DNA of 6,502 nt. Source: an uncultured Clostridia bacterium. GTDB lineage: Bacteria > Bacillota > Clostridia > Oscillospirales > Oscillospiraceae. The stretch spans positions 1 to 6,502 of the forward strand of contig CALERM010000139.1 of assembly GCA_937907715.1 (NCBI GenBank), written 5' to 3'. The position numbers and the translations under genes were made by a program. This document shows positions 1-4,875 of this stretch, one piece after another. The stretch's first letter is position 1; every line of letters begins with the position of its first letter. Under the pieces are notes generated by a model. The model was not told the origin of the DNA. It did not search any database and worked only from the letters and a program-made list of their open reading frames with translations.

Positions 1-1
1 G

Positions 2-997
2 CAGGGCACGTTTGAATTCCAGACCATGATCTGCGAGCTGACCGGCATGGACGTCTCGAATGCGTCCCATTACGACGGTGCAACCGCCGCCGCAGAGACC
101 ATTCCGATGTGCAAGGACCGCAAGCGCACCGTCGCTTACGTCTCCGAAACCACCAATCCGCAGGTCATCGAGGTTATGAAGACCTACTGCTTCGCTTCCA
201 ACACGGAGCTGCATGTCGTCCCGGCAAAGGACGGCAAGACCGATCCGGAGGCTCTGAAGGCAGCGCTCGGCGACAACGCCGCGTGCTTCTATGTCCAGCA
301 GCCGAACTTCTTCGGTCAGATCGAAGATACCGTCGCGCTGGGCGAAATTACCCACGCTGCTGGCGCAAAGTTCGTCATGGGCGTCAACCCCATCGCCTGC
401 GCGCTGCTGCCCACCCCGCGTGAGGTCGGCGCGGACGTCGCTGTCGGCGACGGTCAGCCGCTCGGTCTGGACACTGCGTTCGGCGGTCCGTACCTCGGCT
501 TCATGGCAACCACCAGCGCCATGACCCGCAAACTCCCCGGCAGAATTGTCGGCGAGACGAAAGACGTCGACGGCAAGACCGGCTACGTGCTGACGCTCTC
601 GGCGCGTGAGCAGCACATCCGCCGTGAAAAGGCATCCAGCAACATCTGCTCGAATCAGGCGCTGTGTGCCTTCACTGCCGGCATCTACATGACGGCGATG
701 GGTGAAGACGGCATGAAGCAGTGCGCCAGACTCTGCACCTCGAAGGCGCATTACCTCGCCTCCGAGCTGGAGAAAATCGGCTGCAAGCTGAAATACACCG
801 GCGAGTTCTTCCATGAGTTCGTCACCGAAACCGCCTGCCCGAACTGCCGCAAGAAGATTCTCGATGCGCTGGCAGAGAAGAATATCCTCGGCGGCGCCGA
901 GGTCGACGGCGGCATTCTGTGGTGTGTCACGGAGCTCGTCAGCAAAGAAAAGCTTGATGAAGTGGTCGCGATCGTAAAGGAGGTGCTTGGCAAATGA
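2..997 (+). CDS. gcvPA: Glycine dehydrogenase (decarboxylating) subunit 1, GcvPA (P-protein N-terminal half), 5'-truncated by window edge
   Basis: This is one subunit of the split P-protein of the glycine cleavage system. With GcvPB it decarboxylates glycine on PLP and loads the aminomethyl group onto lipoyl-GcvH in the cytoplasm. The reading frame is open from base 2, so the gene starts upstream; 331 residues are visible, and from family length (about 440-450) roughly the first 110 are missing. The first visible residues, QGTFEFQTMICELTGMDVSN followed by SHYDGATAAAE, are a hallmark of the family. Later landmarks are the FYVQQPNFFG segment, GDGQPLGL, and FGGPYLGFMA leading to RKLPGRIVGET and the REQHIRREKASSNICSNQAL block. 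The ATG at base 26 is internal to the conserved block and is not a start. Near the C-terminus a CPNC pair (bases 836-847) sits where I recall most homologues lacking cysteines. The stop overlaps the gcvPB start by 4 bp. Family call is firm. Confidence 0.97.
   Translation, partial: QGTFEFQTMICELTGMDVSNASHYDGATAAAETIPMCKDRKRTVAYVSETTNPQVIEVMKTYCFASNTELHVVPAKDGKTDPEALKAALGDNAACFYVQQPNFFGQIEDTVALGEITHAAGAKFVMGVNPIACALLPTPREVGADVAVGDGQPLGLDTAFGGPYLGFMATTSAMTRKLPGRIVGETKDVDGKTGYVLTLSAREQHIRREKASSNICSNQALCAFTAGIYMTAMGEDGMKQCARLCTSKAHYLASELEKIGCKLKYTGEFFHEFVTETACPNCRKKILDALAEKNILGGAEVDGGILWCVTELVSKEKLDEVVAIVKEVLGK
976..985 (+). promoter_or_regulatory. Strong ribosome binding site for gcvPB, inside the end of gcvPA
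   Basis: AAAGGAGGTG is a near-perfect Shine-Dalgarno match, ending 8 bases before the gcvPB ATG at 994. It lies inside the last codons of gcvPA, so the downstream subunit has its own strong initiation signal as well as the ATGA overlap. This fits balanced production of the two P-protein subunits. Confidence 0.85.
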
Positions 998-2424
998 AGC
1001 TGATTTTTGAACAGGGCGCACCGGGTCATTGCCTGCACCTTCTGCCCGCATGCGACGTTCCGGAGTACACCCTCCCGACCGAGCGCACTACCCCGCTTCA
1101 CCTGCCGCATGTGAGTGAAAACGAGCTGACCCGCCACTACACCGCGCTTTGCAAGCGCATCCACGGTGTGAACGACGGCTTCTATCCGCTCGGCTCGTGC
1201 ACGATGAAGTATAACCCGAAGATCGACGAGGACATGGCGGCGCTGCCCGGCTTTACGCAGCTGCATCCGTTACAGCCCGTCGAGACCGCGCAGGGCGCGC
1301 TGGAAGCGCTTCACACGCTCGGCAGCGAACTCGGCGAGGTGTTCGGCATGGACGCCGTTACCTTCCAGCCCGCAGCAGGCGCACACGGCGAGTTCACCGG
1401 CGTTCTGCTGATCAAGGCGTATCACACCGACCGCGGCGACACGGCGAGAACGAAGATTATTGTTCCCGACTCTGCCCACGGCACCAACCCCGCAACGGCG
1501 GCGATGTGCGGCTATCAGGTCGTGAACATCGCCTCCAACGACAAGGGCGGTGTTGACCTGGACGCACTGCGCGCAGCTGTCGGTCCCGATACCGCAGGCT
1601 TGATGCTCACCAACCCCAACACCGTCGGCATCTTCGACCCGAACATTCTCGAGATCACGAAGATTGTCCACGATGCGGGCGGTCTGTGCTACTACGACGG
1701 CGCAAACCTCAACGCCGTTATGGGCGTTGTCCGTCCGGGCGACATGGGCTTTGACTGCATCCACTCCAACCTCCACAAGACCTTCGCAACGCCGCACGGC
1801 GGCGGCGGTCCCGGTGCCGGTGCGGTCGGCTGCAAGGCATTTTTGCGCAAGTACATGCCGGGTCCGCTGGTCGTCGAGAAGGACGGCGCGTTTGCGTTCG
1901 ACTATCCCGAGAAGTCCATCGGCCGCGTGAAGATGTTCTACGGCAACTTCGATGTCTGCATCAAGGCGCTGACCTACGTCCTTACGCTCGGTAAGACCGG
2001 CATCTCCGAGGCGGCAAAGAACGCCGTTCTCAACGCCAACTACATGATGGCGCGCCTGAAGACGAAGTTCGATATGGCGTATGACGAGATCTGCATGCAC
2101 GAATTCGTCATGAACCTGACGCGGCTTCATAAAGAAACCGGCGTTTCCGCGCTGGATGTGGCAAAGGGAATGCTCGACTTTGACCTCCATCCGCCCACAA
2201 TGTACTTCCCGCTCATTGTCCACGAAGCGCTCATGGTCGAGCCCTGCGAGACAGAGTCCAAGCAGCTCATGGACGAGGTCTGCGACATCTACTGCAAGCT
2301 CTATGACATGGCGTACACGGACCCCGAGGCGCTTCACACCGCGCCGCACAATACCCCGGTCCGCCGTCTGGACGAGGTTGGCGCAGCGAGAAATATGATT
2401 CTCCGGTATCATTTCGAGGCATGA
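994..2424 (+). CDS. gcvPB: Glycine dehydrogenase (decarboxylating) subunit 2, GcvPB (P-protein C-terminal half, PLP-binding)
   Basis: This is the PLP-carrying subunit of the split glycine decarboxylase. Its 476 residues are close to the usual length of about 480-500, so it looks complete. The conserved blocks occur in order: RHYTALCKRIHGVNDGFYPL and GSCTMKYNPK (about 47-76), PGFTQLHP (85-92), QPAAGAHGEF (125-134), SAHGTNPATAAMCGY (160-174), NPNTVGIFD (208-215) and YYDGANLNAVMG (233-244). HSNLHKTFATPHGGGGPGAG follows at 257-276, and Lys262 within it is the expected PLP Schiff-base lysine. The C-terminal part carries HEFVMNLT, then DLHPPTMYFP and EPCETESK, as in the family. The start at 994 is set by the Shine-Dalgarno at 976-985 and overlaps the gcvPA stop by 4 bp; the gene's own TGA overlaps the lplA ATG by 4 bp. 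Function is confident; no odd residues were seen at the PLP site. Confidence 0.98.
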   Translation: MKLIFEQGAPGHCLHLLPACDVPEYTLPTERTTPLHLPHVSENELTRHYTALCKRIHGVNDGFYPLGSCTMKYNPKIDEDMAALPGFTQLHPLQPVETAQGALEALHTLGSELGEVFGMDAVTFQPAAGAHGEFTGVLLIKAYHTDRGDTARTKIIVPDSAHGTNPATAAMCGYQVVNIASNDKGGVDLDALRAAVGPDTAGLMLTNPNTVGIFDPNILEITKIVHDAGGLCYYDGANLNAVMGVVRPGDMGFDCIHSNLHKTFATPHGGGGPGAGAVGCKAFLRKYMPGPLVVEKDGAFAFDYPEKSIGRVKMFYGNFDVCIKALTYVLTLGKTGISEAAKNAVLNANYMMARLKTKFDMAYDEICMHEFVMNLTRLHKETGVSALDVAKGMLDFDLHPPTMYFPLIVHEALMVEPCETESKQLMDEVCDIYCKLYDMAYTDPEALHTAPHNTPVRRLDEVGAARNMILRYHFEA

Positions 2425-3407
2425 TCAGACACTTACAGGCTTTCATTGGTACGGGTACCAACCCGCACCGAAACCTCGCCATCGAGGAATATTTAACGGA
2501 TACGGTGCCGGACGATACCCTGATCGTCTACCTCTGGCAGAACCGGCACACTGTTGTCATCGGACGCAACCAGAACGCCTGGGCAGAGTGCCGCACGGCA
2601 GAGCTGGAGCGCGACGGCGGAACGTTGGCGCGTCGTCTTTCCGGCGGCGGCGCCGTGTACCATGACATGGGAAACCTCAACTTTACCTTCTCTCTTCGCA
2701 CGCAGGACTATGACCTGCGCCGTCAGCAGAGCGTCATTGTCGAAGCATGCCGGTCTCTTGGCATCCCCGCCGAAATTTCCGGCAGAAACGACATTCTGAC
2801 CAACGGCTGCAAATTCTCCGGCAACTCATTCTACAGCCACAACGGCTGCTCGTTCCACAACGGAACGCTGCTGCTTTCCGTCGACATGGCAAACCTCGGC
2901 AAGTACCTCACACCGTCGAAGGTCAAGCTTGAGAGCAAGGGTGTCGCGTCCGTCCGTTCGCGCGTCATCAATCTCACCGAGCTTCGCCCGACACTTAGTG
3001 TCGCCGAAATGGCAGACGCAATGGTAAAAGCCGCAGAAACGGTCTACGGTCTGAAAGCTTCCATGCTCTCAGAGGCTGATTTTGACGAAGCGGAGATTGA
3101 AAAACGCTACCTGCGCTTTTCGAGCTTCGACTGGAACTACGGCAAGAGCGTCCCGTGTACGTTCGAGTGCGCCCGCCGCTTCCCCTGGGGGGAGGTAACG
3201 GTGCAGCTGCTTGTGAAAAACGGCTGCTGCGAGGACGCTGCCGTCTACTCCGACGCAATGGACGCCGAGTTCGCAGCACCCCTGGCAGCCGCCTTCCGCG
3301 GCAGCCGCTTCACACTGGACGAGCTGTGCGCGCGTGTACGCCAGACGCCGCAGTGTGCCGCCGTGGCAGCAGATCTGTGCGAGCTTCTGCAATCGCAGGC
3401 GCTTTGA
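2421..3407 (+). CDS. lplA: Lipoate-protein ligase A (glycine-cleavage operon member)
   Basis: This enzyme activates lipoate with ATP to lipoyl-AMP and transfers it to a lysine of a lipoyl-domain protein; beside gcvP genes the likely target is GcvH. The protein is 328 residues, the length of the two-domain LplA family. The N-terminal catalytic domain shows NPHRNLAIEEYL (14-25), VVIGRNQNAW (45-54), RRLSGGGAVYHDMGN (71-85) for ATP/lipoate binding, and RNDILTNGCKFSGNSF (122-137) with Lys131 as the expected adenylation-loop lysine. The usual GRKxSG is GCKFSG here, and the usual HHGTLL is FHNGTLL, so the pocket is slightly unusual. The C-terminal accessory domain is recognisable from FSSFDWNYGKS (about 233-243) followed by the RRFPWGEVTVQLLV strand region. 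Only GAGG one base from the ATG resembles a Shine-Dalgarno, so initiation probably depends on coupling to gcvPB. A terminator follows within 30 bases. An octanoyl-transferase or LipL-type role is less likely given the intact LplA motifs and C-terminal domain. Confidence 0.93.
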   Translation: MIRHLQAFIGTGTNPHRNLAIEEYLTDTVPDDTLIVYLWQNRHTVVIGRNQNAWAECRTAELERDGGTLARRLSGGGAVYHDMGNLNFTFSLRTQDYDLRRQQSVIVEACRSLGIPAEISGRNDILTNGCKFSGNSFYSHNGCSFHNGTLLLSVDMANLGKYLTPSKVKLESKGVASVRSRVINLTELRPTLSVAEMADAMVKAAETVYGLKASMLSEADFDEAEIEKRYLRFSSFDWNYGKSVPCTFECARRFPWGEVTVQLLVKNGCCEDAAVYSDAMDAEFAAPLAAAFRGSRFTLDELCARVRQTPQCAAVAADLCELLQSQAL

Positions 3408-3433
3408 GCGCCAGCAGCAATCACATTTTCAGG

Positions 3434-3468
3434 AAAAACCCGGATGGCAGACGCCTTCCGGGTTTTTT
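3434..3468 (+). terminator. Rho-independent terminator ending the gcv-lplA operon
   Basis: AAAAACCCGGA (3434-3444) pairs with TCCGGGTTTTT (3457-3467). An inner GGC/GCC pairing (3446-3448 with 3453-3455) closes an AGAC loop across one T-T mismatch. The right arm runs into six T residues (3463-3468). It starts 26 bases after the lplA stop. The A-tract at the 5' side gives a U-shaped complement, so weak termination in the opposite direction is also possible, but no gene arrives from that side. Confidence 0.93.
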
Positions 3469-3651
3469 ATGCGTTGTATTCGTATATTATTCATCCTGCA
3501 TTTGCATGTATTCCCGTCTTCTTCCTTTCTATTTTGCATGCTGTCATTCATTTTGAATCACTTTCTTCGTGATAATTGCATATCTAGTCTCATTTTTTGA
3601 GTTTTTTGAATTTTGCAGGAATATTTTTTTCAAAATTCACATTTTTAGCTC
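3469..3651. other. AT-rich, T-tract-rich intergenic spacer with small palindromes
   Basis: No credible gene lies between the terminator and the promoter. The stretch is far more AT-rich than its surroundings. It contains two copies of TTTGCATG (3501-3508 and 3533-3540, 32 bp apart), the palindrome ATTCA-N3-TGAAT (3546-3558), T6 tracts at 3593-3598 and 3602-3607, a T7 tract at 3624-3630, and a 9-bp inverted repeat TGAATTTTG (3607-3615) / CAAAATTCA (3631-3639). The T-tracts just upstream of the -35 box could act as an UP element or bend the DNA. Whether the palindromes bind a regulator is unknown; AT-rich DNA produces such matches by chance. Confidence 0.5.
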
Positions 3652-3680
3652 TTGCAAAATGCAGTTCCATCCTGTATAGT
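3652..3680 (+). promoter_or_regulatory. Sigma-70/SigA-type promoter for the TAXI-TRAP genes
   Basis: A -35 box TTGCAA (3652-3657, 4 of 6 to consensus) and a -10 box TATAGT (3675-3680, 5 of 6) are separated by exactly 17 bases. T-rich DNA lies immediately upstream. A transcript would start near 3686-3688 and give a leader of about 47 bases before the receptor ATG. The site lies downstream of the lplA terminator, so the transporter is expected to be its own transcription unit. Confidence 0.75.
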
Positions 3681-3700
3681 AGTTGGCAGAAAAAGAAAGC

Positions 3701-3717
3701 TGTGCGCCCTGCGCACA
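3701..3717 (+). promoter_or_regulatory. Perfect GC-rich inverted repeat in the TAXI receptor leader (operator or 5'-UTR hairpin)
   Basis: TGTGCGC (3701-3707), spacer CCT, GCGCACA (3711-3717) is a perfect 7-bp inverted repeat. It sits about 15-31 bases after the predicted transcription start and only 3 bases before the AGGAGG ribosome binding site. It could be a repressor operator downstream of the promoter, or an RNA stem that protects the 5' end or modulates ribosome access. An alternative register, CTGTG (3700-3704) with CACAG (3718-3722), would cover the first bases of the Shine-Dalgarno. It stands out against the AT-rich DNA before it. Confidence 0.6.
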
Positions 3718-3720
3718 CAC

Positions 3721-3726
3721 AGGAGG
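3721..3726 (+). promoter_or_regulatory. Ribosome binding site deciding the TAXI receptor start
   Basis: AGGAGG lies 7 bases before the ATG at 3734. It supports that ATG over an in-frame TTG at 3683, which has no Shine-Dalgarno, overlaps the predicted transcription start region, and would bury the lipoprotein signal peptide behind 17 extra residues. Confidence 0.88.
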
Positions 3727-3733
3727 AATATTC

Positions 3734-4741
3734 ATGAAAAAACTGATCGCATTGCTGCTTGCAGTTCTTATGCTGCTCACGCTTGCCGCCTGCGGCGGCG
3801 ACACGGAAACCGCGGCTCCTGCCGAATCCGGCTCGACCGCATCGAACGCCTCTTCCGGCGAGAAACTCCGCTTCGTCACCGGCGGTGAATCCGGCACCTA
3901 CTACGCCTTCGGCTCCGTCATCGCCCAGCACGCCACGAACAACGCCGGCGTCAACGTCGTCGGTCTCGTCGGCAACGGCTCGCAGGCGAACATCATGGAG
4001 CTTCAGGACGGCAACGCCGAGCTTGCATTCTGCCAGTCCGACGTTATGGCTTACGCCTACAACGGCACGAACCTGTTTGAAGAAACCGGCAAAATCGACT
4101 GCTTCTCCACCGTTGCAGCGCTCTACATGGAGCAGGTTCAGATCGTGACCACCGACTCCAGCATCAAGACCGTCGAAGACCTCAAGGGCAAGCGCGTCTC
4201 CATCGGTGCAGCAGGCTCCGGCGTCTACTTCAACGCCATCGACATTCTCGGCGCCTACGGTCTGACCGAGGCGGACATCACCCCGACCTATCAGTCCTTC
4301 GGCGACAGCGCCAACGACATCAAGGACGGCAAGATTGACGCGGCGTTCATCGTCGCCGGCGCTCCCACGACCGCCATTACCGACCTTGCAACCACCAAGG
4401 ACGTCTACCTCGTCTCTCTGGACGACGCGCACATCGAAGAGCTGTGCAAAACCTCCGACTACTACACCAGGAACGTCATCCCCGCCGACGTCTACGGCAC
4501 CGACGGCGATGTGACCACGGTTGCAGTCGGCGCAGTCATTCTTGCGCGCGACGATGTCTCCGAGGACGCCATCTACAAATTCACGAAGGATCTGTTCGAC
4601 AACGCCGCAGCCGAGGTTTCCAGCCACGCAAAATACGGCGAGCTGAATCTGGACTTTGCCGCCTCCGTCACCTCCGTCCCGTATCATCCTGGCGCTGCAA
4701 AGTATTTTGCAGAAAAGGGCTACACCGTCCCGACCAAATAA
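3734..4741 (+). CDS. TAXI-family TRAP transporter solute-binding lipoprotein
   Basis: This is the extracytoplasmic receptor of a TRAP transporter of the TAXI class; it captures a solute outside the membrane and delivers it to the permease encoded next. The protein is 335 residues. MKKLIALLLAVLMLLTLAAC is a lipoprotein signal peptide with a lipobox ending at Cys20, the expected lipid anchor, followed by a Ser/Thr/Ala/Gly-rich linker to about residue 43. The mature domain opens with KLRFVTGGESGTYYAFGSVI (44-63), the TAXI hallmark. It continues with NGSQANIMELQDGNAELAFCQSD as separate blocks (81-103), VEDLKGKRVSIGAAGSGV (147-164), DIKDGKIDAAFIVAGAP (195-211) and the C-terminal PYHPGAAKYFAEKGY (316-330). 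Characterised TAXI receptors bind glutamate or other carboxylates, but the ligand here cannot be read from sequence. It has its own promoter and a strong ribosome binding site. Length and motifs look intact. Confidence 0.95.
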   Translation: MKKLIALLLAVLMLLTLAACGGDTETAAPAESGSTASNASSGEKLRFVTGGESGTYYAFGSVIAQHATNNAGVNVVGLVGNGSQANIMELQDGNAELAFCQSDVMAYAYNGTNLFEETGKIDCFSTVAALYMEQVQIVTTDSSIKTVEDLKGKRVSIGAAGSGVYFNAIDILGAYGLTEADITPTYQSFGDSANDIKDGKIDAAFIVAGAPTTAITDLATTKDVYLVSLDDAHIEELCKTSDYYTRNVIPADVYGTDGDVTTVAVGAVILARDDVSEDAIYKFTKDLFDNAAAEVSSHAKYGELNLDFAASVTSVPYHPGAAKYFAEKGYTVPTK

Positions 4742-4775
4742 TCTTCACGCATCCTTCACGCGAAACACCGATTTT

Positions 4776-4807
4776 CCAGCTACGGCAGATCTTTCTGCCG
4801 TAGCTGG
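4776..4807 (+). repeat. Perfect 14-bp inverted repeat (stem-loop) between receptor and permease genes
   Basis: CCAGCTACGGCAGA (4776-4789) and TCTGCCGTAGCTGG (4794-4807) are exact reverse complements around a TCTT loop. No T-run follows the right arm on either strand, so it is not a standard intrinsic terminator. It begins 34 bases after the receptor stop, within a 134-bp gap that otherwise holds only an imperfect tandem repeat (ATCTTCACGC at 4741-4750, ATCCTTCACGC at 4751-4761) and the permease ribosome binding site. A likely role is to block 3' exonucleases so that receptor mRNA accumulates above permease mRNA, as known for intergenic hairpins in binding-protein transporter operons; this is inference. 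Confidence 0.85.
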
Positions 4808-4862
4808 CGCTGTCCAAACGCATATTTCCCCTGCCGCGGCTGCTGCCGTGAGTCCGAATTCA

Positions 4863-4868
4863 AAGGAG
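4863..4868 (+). promoter_or_regulatory. Ribosome binding site for the TRAP permease
   Basis: AAGGAG ends 7 bases before the ATG at 4876 and fixes that start. The upstream gap shows no second convincing -35/-10 pair, so the permease is most simply read through from the receptor promoter. Confidence 0.8.
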
Positions 4869-4875
4869 AAATCGT

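Noticed and set aside
1270..2412. Long open frame on the - strand (380 codons) opposite gcvPB
   Set aside because: It is a shadow of the fully conserved gcvPB frame, with no family motifs, caused by GC-biased codon positions.
3469..3600. Possible 43-residue hydrophobic small protein starting at ATG 3469
   Set aside because: The ATG sits on the terminator T-run with no ribosome binding site, and the Phe/Leu/Ile-rich content is what T-rich noncoding DNA gives in any frame.
3683..3733. Extended N-terminus of the TAXI receptor from an in-frame TTG at 3683
   Set aside because: It would bury the signal peptide behind 17 residues, has no Shine-Dalgarno, and starts at or before the predicted transcription start; the ATG at 3734 has AGGAGG at ideal spacing.
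3408..3733. Riboswitch (for example glycine or another metabolite) before the transporter
   Set aside because: The predicted leader after the promoter is only about 47 bases, with one short stem and no recognisable aptamer core; the upstream part lies before the promoter.
3590..4687. Long open frame on the - strand opposite the TAXI receptor
   Set aside because: It is a Val/Gly/Asp-rich low-complexity antisense product that runs through the promoter region; the + strand carries a lipobox and TAXI motifs.
4776..4807. Intrinsic terminator separating receptor and permease
   Set aside because: The stem is strong, but neither side has a T-tract following in the direction of transcription, and the permease lacks a clear promoter of its own.
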